Source: Gallionella sp.
Lineage (GTDB): Bacteria > Pseudomonadota > Gammaproteobacteria > Burkholderiales > Gallionellaceae
Direction of reading: 5' to 3'
DNA: 29,101 bases
NCBI GenBank assembly: GCA_030690245.1
Contig: JAUYGW010000070.1
Span: 1 to 29,101 of the forward strand
The notes below the pieces were generated by a model. That model saw only the letters and a program-made list of their open reading frames with translations, did not search any database and was not told where the DNA came from. Positions 6,843 through 14,838 of the stretch are shown here, one piece after another. The position numbers and the translations under genes are program-made. The first letter of the stretch is position 1, and each line of letters begins with the position of its first letter.

Positions 6843-8416
6843 AACGCGAATTTTCGGCATTACAGGGGCAAACCTTCGATCTGCTGGTCTGCGGCGGCGG
6901 CATCTACGGCGCGTGGACGGCTTATGATGCGGCGTTGCGCGGCTTGAAAGTCGCGCTGGTCGAACAGGGCGACTGGGCCGGTGCGACCTCATCCGCATCC
7001 AGCAAGCTGATCCACGGCGGGCTGCGCTATCTGGAATCGCTCGATTTCAAGCTGGTCAAGAAGGCGCTTGCGGAACGGCAGATGCTGCTGGCGATGGCGC
7101 CGCATCGCGTCTGGCCGCTGCGCTTCGGCTTGCCGGTGTATGCGGACAGCCGCGTCGGCACCTTCCAGATGAAGGCGGGCTTGTTCATGTACGACTCACT
7201 TGCGGATAATTTGAGCGCGGATATGGCTCACCGCCACTTCGACCAGAAGCCCTTTTCCGGGCGCTTTCCGTTTCTCGCCAGCGACGGCCTGAAAGGCGGC
7301 TTTACCTATGGCGATGCGCAGACCGACGATGCGCGGCTGGTGCTGGAATTGATTGCAGGCGCGCTGGATGCCGGAGCGGTGTGTGTGAATTATTGCAAGC
7401 TGACCGGATGGATAGAAACGGATGGGCGGGTGAGCGGCGCAACGGTTCAGGATCAGTTCGATCATGCCAGCGCGGAAATTTCCGCAAGGCAGATCGTTAA
7501 CGCCACCGGCCAGTGGACCGCGGCATCGGAGCAGGGACGCGGCTGGTGCCGACTGGATAAGGGTACGCATCTGGTCATGCCTGCGCTGCCGACTGACGAG
7601 GCCTTGCTGCTGACCGCCAAATCCGATGGCCGGGTGTTTTTCATAATCCCGTGGTACGGCATGACGCTGCTCGGCACCACCGATGCGGATTACGACGGCG
7701 ATCTCGATCATGTCGTCGTCGACCCGAAAGAGGTCGCCTATCTGCTGGCCGAAGCCAATCGCTACATCAAGACTGCCTGGACTGAAAAGGATGTGGTCGG
7801 CAGTTATGCCGGTTTGCGCGTGATGAAGCGTAGCGACGCAGTATCGCCCGCAGCCGCCAGCCGCGACTGGGAGCTGAAGACTGCTGACAACGGTGCGCAT
7901 TACTCCATCGGCGGGAAGATCACGTCGGCGCGCGAAGATGCCTCGCACATTGTTGACATGGTATGCGCGCAACTTGGCATCGGTACACTTTGCGCAACCA
8001 GAAACCGCACCTTTCCATGGGCGCCGGAGGCGGACTATGCGCGGTGGCTCGTCGCTGCAATCACTCACGCAACACGGCTCGGCATCGATCAGGAAAGCGC
8101 GAAGTGGTTGATTCGCCGCCACGGCAAGCGGGTGGACGAAGTGTTTTACATCATTGAAAGCGACTTCAGCTTGACCCGACGAATTGTGCCTGCGCTGCCG
8201 TTCATTCATGCCGACCTGCTGTTCTGCGCCCGCGACGAGATGGCGGTGCATTTGCCCGATCTGCTGCGCCGCCGTCTGCCGCTGCTGATTCTGGCAAAGC
8301 TGGATGAAAGCGATTTGCGGCACCTCGCCGGGCTGGTTGCGCCGGTGCTGGGCTGGGATGCTGCTGCGATAGCTTGTGAGATTGAAGCCTGTAGGAGCGA
8401 GCCATGCTCGCGATAA
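6839..8416 (+). CDS. glpD: Aerobic-type glycerol-3-phosphate dehydrogenase (FAD)
   Basis: The 525-residue flavoprotein oxidises glycerol-3-phosphate to DHAP and passes electrons to quinone at the inner membrane. The FAD-binding GGGIYG is at 19-24, followed by ATSSASSKLIHGGLRYLE, typical of GlpD/GlpA. Later come GTHLVMP, LGTTDADYDGD, a YAGLRVM strand and GGKITSAREDA. The start is GTG 6839, overlapping the upstream stop by 4 nt; earlier in-frame starts would lie inside the previous gene. The last nine residues (from CRSEP onward) are encoded by the left arm of a 26-bp-arm hairpin, and the TAA is at the start of its loop, so the native C-terminus was probably altered by repeat insertion. Confidence 0.93.
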   Translation: MKREFSALQGQTFDLLVCGGGIYGAWTAYDAALRGLKVALVEQGDWAGATSSASSKLIHGGLRYLESLDFKLVKKALAERQMLLAMAPHRVWPLRFGLPVYADSRVGTFQMKAGLFMYDSLADNLSADMAHRHFDQKPFSGRFPFLASDGLKGGFTYGDAQTDDARLVLELIAGALDAGAVCVNYCKLTGWIETDGRVSGATVQDQFDHASAEISARQIVNATGQWTAASEQGRGWCRLDKGTHLVMPALPTDEALLLTAKSDGRVFFIIPWYGMTLLGTTDADYDGDLDHVVVDPKEVAYLLAEANRYIKTAWTEKDVVGSYAGLRVMKRSDAVSPAAASRDWELKTADNGAHYSIGGKITSAREDASHIVDMVCAQLGIGTLCATRNRTFPWAPEADYARWLVAAITHATRLGIDQESAKWLIRRHGKRVDEVFYIIESDFSLTRRIVPALPFIHADLLFCARDEMAVHLPDLLRRRLPLLILAKLDESDLRHLAGLVAPVLGWDAAAIACEIEACRSEPCSR

Positions 8417-8448
8417 AGAGTTTCGCGAGCATGGCTCGCTCCTACAGG
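8388..8448. repeat. REP-like hairpin with perfect 26-bp arms spanning the glpD stop codon
   Basis: Arms 8388-8413 and 8423-8448 are exact reverse complements with a 9-nt loop. The core includes GGAGCGAGCCATGCTCGCGA. The glpD stop codon TAA occupies the first three loop positions (8414-8416). The element ends 27 nt before the FGGY kinase start, so in mRNA it forms a very stable structure between two coding regions. Confidence 0.92.
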
Positions 8449-8474
8449 CGGATCACCCAAATGGTGAATATAAA

Positions 8475-9857
8475 ATGATTTCCGCCATCGCGCTCGACTT
8501 GGGGACGACCTCGATCAAGGCCGGGCTGCTGTCGAAAGACGGCACGCTCGGCGGGGTCGTTGCGCGAGCCGCGCCCGAAGTGACGGCGGAAGGCGGGCGC
8601 TACGAGAGCGATGCACTGGCCTACGCTGCTGCTGCGGAGGCGGTGCTGGCTGAATGTCTGGCGCAGACGATGGCGCGTCCGCCGCTTGGCCTGTGCAGCC
8701 AGCGCTCCTCGTTCCTGATCTGGGAGCGTGCCAGCGGGCGGCCGGTCACGCCGCTGATCTCGTGGCAGGACGGTCGCGGCGCGGAAAGCTGCGAGGCGCT
8801 GCGCGGCAAGGAAGACGTCATACGCGATCTTGCCGGGCTGCCGCTGACGGCCTATTACCTCGCCCCCAAGCTGCGTGTGCTGCTGCGCGCGAATCCATCG
8901 TGGCGCGAGCGGCTGGTCAGTGGCGAATGGCTGCTGGGGACGCTGGATACTTTTCTGATCTGGCGCTGGACAGGCGGCAAGCATCACCTGACCGATGCTT
9001 CCATGGCGGCGCGCACCCTGTTGATGGATATATATAGTCAGCAATGGTCGCCGGTGTTGTGCGAGTTGTTCGACGTGCCGCGCCGGGTGTTACCGGAGAT
9101 CCGGCCTTCCTCCGGATGGGCGCTGCAGCTGGATAACGGCTTGGTTCTGCAAGCCAGCATGGCGGATCAATCAGCCGCCCTCATCGCGAGCATCGCCGTG
9201 GATCAGCCGGAGGCATTGGTCAATCTAGGCACGGGGGGCTTCGTCATCCGTTATATTCCCAATGGGGGCATTGCCCCCGAAGGGTATCTCCGGACGCTGG
9301 TCTGGCAGGACGGCGCGGGGCGGGCGCATTTCGCGAGCGAGGGCACGCTCAATTCCATCGCGGCGGCACTGGCACCCTATGCGGTCGATGCTTGCCGCGC
9401 GGAGGATCTGGTACGGGACGATATCTTCTGTCTCGCCGAGCCGAGCGGGCTGGGGGCGCCCTACTTCCGGGGGGATTTGGGGTTGTCATTCTCAACGCCG
9501 GTCGACCGGTTGCCGGCGCAACGCGTTGCGGCGCTGCTACTAGAGGGAATCATCTTCCGCGTGGCGCGCATCCTGGAGGACTTGCATCGCGAATTCGGCA
9601 TCGAGCGCGTCTATCTGTCCGGCAGGTTATCCGGGTTGCCTTGTTTGCAACAGGGAATAGCCCGGTGCGCACCGTTTGCGGTGACCTATCGCCTGCCGCA
9701 GGCCGATACCAGCCTGGACGGAGCGGCACGGCTGGCGGCGGGAGCGCCGCTTGCCGACGGCAGGCGCGCCGAAATAGTCGATATAAGCCAGCGTGTGCCG
9801 GGGCTGCCCGAAAAGTATGCGCGCTGGAAGGTCTGGCTGGATGGGCTGCTGCGTTGA
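8475..9857 (+). CDS. FGGY-family carbohydrate kinase (glycerol-kinase-like, substrate uncertain)
   Basis: The 460-residue product fits the FGGY two-lobe kinase family. Visible motifs are the phosphate loop DLGTTSIK (8-15), SQRSSFLIW (75-83), SWQDGRG (96-102), YYLAPKLRVLL (127-137), LLGTLDTFLIW (153-163), the catalytic Asp231 in MADQSAAL, and NLGTGGF. The order matches glycerol kinase closely, but the QRE glycerol-binding motif of GlpK is QRS here (Ser78 for Glu), so another polyol or sugar is possible. Its place after glpD supports glycerol or a related triol. An in-frame ATG at 8376 would run through the repeat and overlap glpD, so the ATG at 8475, preceded by a weak GGTGA, is preferred. Confidence 0.88.
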   Translation: MISAIALDLGTTSIKAGLLSKDGTLGGVVARAAPEVTAEGGRYESDALAYAAAAEAVLAECLAQTMARPPLGLCSQRSSFLIWERASGRPVTPLISWQDGRGAESCEALRGKEDVIRDLAGLPLTAYYLAPKLRVLLRANPSWRERLVSGEWLLGTLDTFLIWRWTGGKHHLTDASMAARTLLMDIYSQQWSPVLCELFDVPRRVLPEIRPSSGWALQLDNGLVLQASMADQSAALIASIAVDQPEALVNLGTGGFVIRYIPNGGIAPEGYLRTLVWQDGAGRAHFASEGTLNSIAAALAPYAVDACRAEDLVRDDIFCLAEPSGLGAPYFRGDLGLSFSTPVDRLPAQRVAALLLEGIIFRVARILEDLHREFGIERVYLSGRLSGLPCLQQGIARCAPFAVTYRLPQADTSLDGAARLAAGAPLADGRRAEIVDISQRVPGLPEKYARWKVWLDGLLR

Positions 9858-9936
9858 TATGCAAGGGCTGTCGAGGCTGCGGGGCTCCCTCGATATATTG
9901 TGCAGCGAAATACCGGGCAATTAAGGAAACTTTCGT

Positions 9937-9965
9937 TTGACAGGGGAGGGTGCACGACATAAAAT
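9937..9965 (+). promoter_or_regulatory. Strong sigma-70 promoter of rplM-rpsI
   Basis: TTGACA (9937-9942), a 17-nt spacer and TAAAAT (9960-9965), followed by a GCGCGCCC discriminator. A GC-rich discriminator is typical of stringently controlled ribosomal genes. The expected leader is about 40 nt. Confidence 0.85.
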
Positions 9966-10012
9966 GCGCGCCCTTCGAGGTTTACTTTAAAGAATTTTTA
10001 GGAATAATGGCC

Positions 10013-10450
10013 ATGAAAACATTCTCCGCCAAAGCCGAAGAAGTCCAGCACGACTGGCTTCTGGTTGACGCAGCCGATCAGGTGCTGGGTCGTTTGGCCG
10101 CACAAATTGCTGCGCGTTTGCGCGGCAAACATAAGGCGATTTACACGCCGCACGTGGATACCGGCGATTTCGTCGTCGTGGTCAACGCGGACAAGCTGCG
10201 CGTGACCGGCAACAAGGCGGAAGCCAAGCTGTATCATCGCCATACCGGTTATCCGGGCGGTTTGTATACCACCAATTTCACCAAGATGCAGGCGCGCCAT
10301 CCGAGCCGTGTGCTGGAAAAAGCGGTCAAGGGCATGTTGCCGAAGGGGCCGCTGGGCTATGCAATGTTGCGCAAGATGAAGGTGTATGCCGGTGCAGCGC
10401 ATCCGCATGAAGCGCAGCAACCGAAACCAGTTAATTTATTGAAGGCTTAA
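10013..10450 (+). CDS. rplM: 50S ribosomal protein L13
   Basis: The 145-residue protein is full length for L13 and starts [15 protein letters not shown], as in other proteobacteria. It contains the family segments [26 protein letters not shown], a HHTGY-like RHTGYPGG, and [25 protein letters not shown] residues, and ends NLLKA. AGGA at 10000-10003 lies 9 nt before this ATG; an in-frame ATG at 10007 is too close to it. It is cotranscribed with rpsI, 2 nt downstream, in the conserved rplM-rpsI pair. L13 binds 23S rRNA early in 50S assembly. Confidence 0.98.
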   Translation: MKTFSAKAEEVQHDWLLVDAADQVLGRLAAQIAARLRGKHKAIYTPHVDTGDFVVVVNADKLRVTGNKAEAKLYHRHTGYPGGLYTTNFTKMQARHPSRVLEKAVKGMLPKGPLGYAMLRKMKVYAGAAHPHEAQQPKPVNLLKA

Positions 10451-10452
10451 TC

Positions 10453-10845
10453 ATGAGCGTGACTTACAACTACGGAACCGGCCGCCGCAAGAGTGCAGTG
10501 GCGCGGGTGTTTATGAAGCCGGGCAAAGGCGACATCGTCGTGAACGATAAGCCGGTAGATGTGTTCTTTTCCCGCGAAACCGGCCGCATGATCGTGCGCC
10601 AGCCGCTGACGCTGACTGAGACACTGGGCAAATTCGACATCATGGTGAACGTCACCGGTGGCGGCGAAGCAGGCCAGGCAGGCGCGGTGCGCCATGGCAT
10701 TACGCGCGCATTGATCGACTATGATGCCACGCTCAAACCCGTATTGAAGCACGCTGGCCTGGTGACTCGTGATGCGCGCGAAGTGGAACGTAAAAAAGTC
10801 GGTTTGCGCAAGGCGCGCCGCAGGAAACAGTTCTCCAAGCGTTAA
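10453..10845 (+). CDS. rpsI: 30S ribosomal protein S9
   Basis: The 130-residue protein shows the S9 signature: [16 protein letters not shown] near the N-terminus, [19 protein letters not shown] in the middle, and the basic C-terminal tail ending RRRKQFSKR that reaches the P-site tRNA. It starts 2 nt after the rplM stop and is followed by a hairpin terminator. No irregularity is seen. Confidence 0.98.
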   Translation: MSVTYNYGTGRRKSAVARVFMKPGKGDIVVNDKPVDVFFSRETGRMIVRQPLTLTETLGKFDIMVNVTGGGEAGQAGAVRHGITRALIDYDATLKPVLKHAGLVTRDAREVERKKVGLRKARRRKQFSKR

Positions 10846-10862
10846 GCCTGGTTGGATGTATT

Positions 10863-10890
10863 GCAAAGCCGCCTCCGGGCGGCTTTTGCA
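10863..10890 (+). terminator. Terminator of rplM-rpsI
   Basis: A 9-bp stem (AAAGCCGCC / GGCGGCTTT) with a 4-nt loop lies 20 nt after rpsI. The T-tract is short (TTTT then GCATT), so it may be leaky or bidirectional. Confidence 0.75.
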
Positions 10891-10904
10891 TTGGAGTTTT
10901 GTTG

Positions 10905-10910
10905 TATGAT
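10905..10910 (+). promoter_or_regulatory. Putative -10 of argC
   Basis: TATGAT, 27 nt before the argC start and just after the rpsI terminator. No clear -35 is visible. AAGGAAGG at about 10924-10931 is the ribosome binding site. Confidence 0.4.
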
Positions 10911-10936
10911 GTGAAGCGTTTTTAAGGAAGGCTGCA

Positions 10937-11965
10937 ATGGTTAATGTTGGCATAGTTGGCGGGACAGGCTACACCGGCGTGGAGTTGCTGCGCCTGCTGG
11001 CGGCGCACCCGCAGGTTGCGTTGCAAGTGATTACCTCGCGTGCCGATGCCGGTACGCCGGTCAGCCAGATGTTTCCCAGCCTGCGCGGCCATGTGGATTT
11101 GCCGTTTACCCATCCGGATGAAGCACATCTGGAGCAATGCGACCTGGTGTTCTTTGCGACGCCGAACGGCATCGCGATGCAGCAAACCCGCGCGCTGCTA
11201 GATGCGGGCGTGAAGGTGATCGATCTGGCCGCCGATTTCCGTTTGCAGGATATCGCCGCGTGGGAAAAATGGTATGGCATGCCCCATGTCTGCCCGGATC
11301 TGGTGGGCGAGGCGGTATATGGCCTGCCGGAAGTGAACCGCGAAAAAATCAAATCGGCAAGGCTGGTCGCCAATCCCGGTTGCTATCCGACGGCGGTGCA
11401 ACTGGGCTTCATCCCGTTGCTGGAAGCGGGCGTGATCGAACCGAACAGTTTGATTGCCGATGCCAAATCAGGAGTTTCCGGCGCGGGGCGCAAGGCGGAA
11501 GTCGCCGCCCTGTTCTCCGAAGCGGCGGACAGCTTCAAGGCTTACGGGGTTGCGGGGCACCGCCATTTGCCGGAAATCAGGCAGGGTTTGATGCGCGCAA
11601 CCGGTAATCCGGTTGGCCTGACCTTCGTGCCGCACCTTACCCCGATGATTCGCGGCATCCATGCCACGCTGTATGGCAGGTTGACGCGCGAGACGGATTT
11701 GCAGGCGCTGTTCGAGCAGCGTTATGCCAACGAGCCATTCGTAGACGTGATGCCTGCCGGCAGCCATCCGGAAACCCGTTCGGTGCGCGGTGCGAACTGT
11801 TGCCGCATCGCGGTGCACCGGCCGCAGGGCGGCGATACGGTGGTGGTGTTGTCGGTGATCGACAACCTGGTCAAGGGGGCGGCCGGGCAGGCAGTACAGA
11901 ACATGAACATCATGTTCGGGCTGCCTGAAACCACGGCTCTCAACAACGCGCCGTTGCTTCCCTGA
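10937..11965 (+). CDS. argC: N-acetyl-gamma-glutamyl-phosphate reductase
   Basis: ArgC reduces N-acetylglutamyl phosphate to the semialdehyde with NADPH in arginine synthesis. The 342-residue length is that of the long (type 1) form. It has the Rossmann motif [17 protein letters not shown] (5-21), FFATPNG (72-78), DLAADFRL, and the catalytic cysteine in VANPGCYPT (Cys149). GVSGAGRK and the catalytic-type His in GHRHLPEI follow. A good AGGAAGG precedes the ATG. The next gene begins 1 nt after the stop, so a cotranscribed unit argC, DUF6776-like, bactofilin, erpA is likely. Confidence 0.97.
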   Translation: MVNVGIVGGTGYTGVELLRLLAAHPQVALQVITSRADAGTPVSQMFPSLRGHVDLPFTHPDEAHLEQCDLVFFATPNGIAMQQTRALLDAGVKVIDLAADFRLQDIAAWEKWYGMPHVCPDLVGEAVYGLPEVNREKIKSARLVANPGCYPTAVQLGFIPLLEAGVIEPNSLIADAKSGVSGAGRKAEVAALFSEAADSFKAYGVAGHRHLPEIRQGLMRATGNPVGLTFVPHLTPMIRGIHATLYGRLTRETDLQALFEQRYANEPFVDVMPAGSHPETRSVRGANCCRIAVHRPQGGDTVVVLSVIDNLVKGAAGQAVQNMNIMFGLPETTALNNAPLLP

Positions 11966-11966
11966 G

Positions 11967-12704
11967 ATGTGGCGGCGCACTAAACGCAGGTTTGGTATTT
12001 CCGCGCCGAAGCTGTCGGTGCGGCCGCATATTCCGTGGTATCTGCGCTGGAGCCTGACGGTGCCCTTTGTGCTGGCGGCGTTGGGGCTGGCCTGGTGGGC
12101 ATATGGTAGCGGGCTGGAATTGGCAGGATTTCATCGCGGGGAAGCTCAGCAGGAATTGGCCGCATTGCGCGAGCAGACCGCGAGGCTGGGGGCGGAAAAT
12201 ATACAATTGAGCAGCCAGATTGCGCAATACGAGCGGCAAATTCAGATCGAGCAGGCCAGCAGCCAGGAAGTTTCCAAGCAGTTAAAAAACCTGTCGGATG
12301 AAAACGGCCGCCTGCAGGAGGATCTGGCGTTTTTTCAAAACCTCACCGCGATGCACGGCAAGGAAGGCGATCTCGGGGTGCATCGCCTGAGGCTGGCGCG
12401 GGACAAGATGCCCGGCGAATACCATCTGCGCATGTTGCTGGTGCAGAGCGGGCAGCGCGCCAAGGAATTTAGCGGTAGCTATCAGCTGGTTGCCACAGTG
12501 CTGAAAAACGGGCAGCGAACGACGTATTTATTTCCACAAGACGCATCAGGGAACGCCCAATTCCAGCTCAGTTTCAAGTATTATCAGCGCGTTGAGCAAA
12601 GCATCCAATTGTCGCAGGATGCACAGCTGGAAAGTATACAAGTGCGGGTATTTGAACAAGGCGCGAGCGAGCCGAGAGTGCGGCAAAACGTCAGCCTATC
12701 GTAA
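11967..12704 (+). CDS. DUF6776-like membrane-anchored coiled-coil protein
   Basis: The 245-residue protein has a basic N-terminus, one membrane helix (about 28-47, with LRWSLTVPFVLAALGLAWWA before it), a coiled coil (about 58-120, with ELAALREQTARL and QLSSQIAQYERQ heptads) and a C-terminal beta-rich domain of about 110 residues. This layout fits a conserved proteobacterial family (DUF6776) usually found next to bactofilin genes; its function is not known. By topology the C-terminal domain should face the periplasm. The start is directly after the argC stop, and the bactofilin gene follows 19 nt later, suggesting a shared envelope or cytoskeletal role. Confidence 0.8.
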   Translation: MWRRTKRRFGISAPKLSVRPHIPWYLRWSLTVPFVLAALGLAWWAYGSGLELAGFHRGEAQQELAALREQTARLGAENIQLSSQIAQYERQIQIEQASSQEVSKQLKNLSDENGRLQEDLAFFQNLTAMHGKEGDLGVHRLRLARDKMPGEYHLRMLLVQSGQRAKEFSGSYQLVATVLKNGQRTTYLFPQDASGNAQFQLSFKYYQRVEQSIQLSQDAQLESIQVRVFEQGASEPRVRQNVSLS

Positions 12705-12723
12705 ATTGGCATAAGGGGGGCTT

Positions 12724-13131
12724 ATGTTCGGCAAGAAACACAGTAAACCGCAAAGCCGCATCGATTCACTGATCGGCGCGGGAACGACCATCGAAGGCAA
12801 TTTGAATTTCAGTGGCGGGATGCGCATAGACGGGCAGGTGAACGGCAATGTGATCGCAACGCCGGGCAAGCCGAGCACGCTGGTGCTGAGCGAAAATGCG
12901 CGCGTGACCGGTGAGATCAACGTCACGCACCTGGTGATCAATGGCACGACCAGCGGCCCGGTATCCGCCAGCGAATATCTGGAACTACAGAGCAAAGCCA
13001 GGGTCAATGGCGATGTGCATTACAAAACGCTGGAAATCCAGTTGGGCGCAATCGTCGAAGGCCGCCTGATACACAGCAATGCCACGGCGCAGGACAAGGT
13101 CGTGGCATTCAAATTGAATAGCGGTGAATAA
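12724..13131 (+). CDS. Bactofilin-family cytoskeletal protein
   Basis: The 135-residue protein has the bactofilin core: short polar N-terminus (MFGKKHSKPQ), then a beta-helix repeat from IDSLIGAGTTIEGNLNF, with GGMRIDGQVNGNV, ARVTGEI, VNGDVHYKTLEI and GAIVEGRL. Bactofilins polymerise without nucleotide and often localise cell-wall enzymes. A run of G at about 12714-12719 serves as ribosome binding site. Bactofilin genes are often close to M23 peptidases; one lies 1.7 kb away here at 14839, though on the other strand and in a separate unit. Confidence 0.92.
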   Translation: MFGKKHSKPQSRIDSLIGAGTTIEGNLNFSGGMRIDGQVNGNVIATPGKPSTLVLSENARVTGEINVTHLVINGTTSGPVSASEYLELQSKARVNGDVHYKTLEIQLGAIVEGRLIHSNATAQDKVVAFKLNSGE

Positions 13132-13149
13132 TTTATTAAGGAGATGAAC

Positions 13150-13515
13150 ATGAACGCAGCAACCGAAACACCGGCAACTGAAACATATGATCCGCTGACC
13201 TTTACCGACAACGCGGCCAACAAGGTAAAACAATTGATCGAGGAAGAAGGCAATACCGATCTCAAGCTGCGCGTATTCGTCAGCGGCGGCGGTTGTTCCG
13301 GATTTCAGTATGGCTTTACCTTTGATGAAGAGGTCAACGAAGACGATACCGTGATGACCAAGAACGGCGTGCAGTTGCTGATCGACCCGATGAGCTTCCA
13401 GTATCTGGCCGGCTCGGAAATCGACTATTCGGAAGGTCTGGAAGGCTCGCAGTTCGTCATCAAGAACCCGGGTGCTGCATCCACCTGCGGCTGCGGCTCG
13501 TCTTTCTCGGTTTAA
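13150..13515 (+). CDS. erpA: Iron-sulfur cluster insertion protein (A-type carrier)
   Basis: The 121-residue A-type Fe-S carrier delivers clusters to apo-proteins. It has the three invariant cysteines: one in [12 protein letters not shown] and two in the C-terminal STCGCGSSF motif. The conserved [15 protein letters not shown] segment favours ErpA over IscA; no isc operon is nearby. AAGGAG at 13138-13143 lies 6 nt before this ATG and abuts an alternative in-frame ATG at 13144, so 13150 is chosen. The gene ends 17 nt before a MITE-like repeat; the terminator lies beyond the repeat. Confidence 0.95.
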   Translation: MNAATETPATETYDPLTFTDNAANKVKQLIEEEGNTDLKLRVFVSGGGCSGFQYGFTFDEEVNEDDTVMTKNGVQLLIDPMSFQYLAGSEIDYSEGLEGSQFVIKNPGAASTCGCGSSFSV

Positions 13516-13532
13516 CCTTAAATCCGTAATTC

Positions 13533-13664
13533 AATCCGCAGATTACACAGATTACGCAAGATTGAACAAAAGACTACTCAGATGAACTGGATAACCTTTC
13601 GGGTGAGGCATCAATTATCGGTAACCGCTTCAAAATCTGTGTGAATCTGCGTAATCTGCGGATT
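13533..13664 (+). mobile_element. MITE-like repeat, copy 1
   Basis: A 132-bp non-coding element bounded by exact 14-nt inverted ends, AATCCGCAGATTAC at 13533-13546 and its complement at 13651-13664. Its interior matches the reverse complement of 16356-16476 almost throughout. GATTAC-like units recur near both ends. No ORF is present. It lies between erpA and the erpA terminator. Mobility is inferred from the structure and the two copies; no clear target-site duplication is seen. Confidence 0.8.
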
Positions 13665-13701
13665 ACTGTTTTTGAGGTTTAATTCGGCTGTTTCAGTCAC
13701 G

Positions 13702-13732
13702 GCGAGGAGGCGCAAGCCTCCTCGCTTTTTTT
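13702..13732 (+). terminator. Rho-independent terminator of the argC-erpA unit
   Basis: A perfect 10-bp stem (GCGAGGAGGC / GCCTCCTCGC) capped by a GCAA tetraloop and followed by TTTTTTT. It overlaps the last bases of anmK, which ends at 13731 from the other strand. Confidence 0.93.
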
Positions 13733-14831
13733 ATGCCGGGTAGATCGCGCCGAGTATGCAGGGATGGCGCGCTCCCGTGACGGCGGGAATATTGGCCGGC
13801 TTGCCTTGCAGCGCCTGTTGCGCGAGCCAGGCGAAGGCGATGGCTTCCAGGTAATCGCCATCCACGCCGAGGAAGTCGGTGGTTTGCACGCCGCTGCCCG
13901 GCAGCAGGGCGGTGAGGCGGCGATGCAGGGTTTGGTTGTGCGCGCCGCCGCCGCACAGGTAGATTTCCGTTGCGCCGGCACAGTATTGACGGATGGCTTG
14001 TGCGATGGTGCGGCAGGTCAGCTCCAGCAGGGTGGCTTGCACATCCTCCGCCAGTTCCCCCCCCCGCAGTCTGCCTTGTAGCCACGCGATGTCGAACAGG
14101 TCGCGCCCGCTGCTCTTGGGCGGCAGCAGGGCGAAGAACGGCTCGGCCAGCATTCTTTCCAGCAATGCGGGCAGCACTTTCCCCGATCCCGCCCATATGC
14201 CGCAGTCGTCGTAGGGTTTGCCGAGGTGTTGCATGCACCAGGCGTCCATCAGCAGGTTGCCGGGGCCGCAGTCGAAGCCGGAGGTGGCGGCATTTGGTGG
14301 CAGGTTGGTCAGGTTGCTGATGCCACCGATGTTGACGATGACGCGGTGGCTGCCGGGGTGGCGCAGCACCTTGTCATGGAACGCGGGAACCAGCGGCGCG
14401 CCTTGTCCTCCGGCAGCGATGTCGCGGCTGCGGAAGTCGCTGACCACGGTGATGCCGGTCAATTCGGCGAGCAGTGCGGCGTTGCCGATTTGCAGCGTGT
14501 AGCCGTGTTCGGGGCGGTGGCGGATGGTTTGGCCGTGGCAGCCGATGGCCTTGATTTTTGTGCTGGATGAGCTGGCTGCGGCGAGCAGCGCGTTGACTGT
14601 TGAGGCATAGAGCCGCGCCAGTTGATTGCCGGCCAGCTGCGTCCGGTGCAGTTCGTTGTGGCCGGGTTGGTGCAACGCCAGCAGGTCATTTTTCAGCGCA
14701 TCGTCGAAGGGGGCGTAGCGCCTGGCAAGCAGCCTGGGTTGCGCCTCGCTCAGATCGGCAAGGACGGCGTCAATGCCGTCCAGGCTGGTGCCGGACATCA
14801 GACCCACATACAGTTCCGGCGAGTGCCGCAC
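13731..14831 (-). CDS. anmK: Anhydro-N-acetylmuramic acid kinase
   Basis: AnmK phosphorylates and opens 1,6-anhydro-MurNAc to MurNAc-6-phosphate, recycling cell-wall turnover products in the cytoplasm. The 366-residue length is normal. It starts with the family motif LYVGLMSGTSLDGIDA (7-22) and carries GCHGQTIRHRP, SDFRSRDIAAGGQGAPLVP, the VNIGGISNLT phosphate loop, FDCGPGNLLMD and LCGGGAHN. A run of nine G on the coding strand (14065-14057) lies within it and is in frame here. The M23 peptidase gene ends 7 nt upstream, so both are one operon combining wall cleavage and recycling. Confidence 0.96.
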   Translation of the reverse strand: MRHSPELYVGLMSGTSLDGIDAVLADLSEAQPRLLARRYAPFDDALKNDLLALHQPGHNELHRTQLAGNQLARLYASTVNALLAAASSSSTKIKAIGCHGQTIRHRPEHGYTLQIGNAALLAELTGITVVSDFRSRDIAAGGQGAPLVPAFHDKVLRHPGSHRVIVNIGGISNLTNLPPNAATSGFDCGPGNLLMDAWCMQHLGKPYDDCGIWAGSGKVLPALLERMLAEPFFALLPPKSSGRDLFDIAWLQGRLRGGELAEDVQATLLELTCRTIAQAIRQYCAGATEIYLCGGGAHNQTLHRRLTALLPGSGVQTTDFLGVDGDYLEAIAFAWLAQQALQGKPANIPAVTGARHPCILGAIYPA

Positions 14832-14838
14832 GGGGTAT

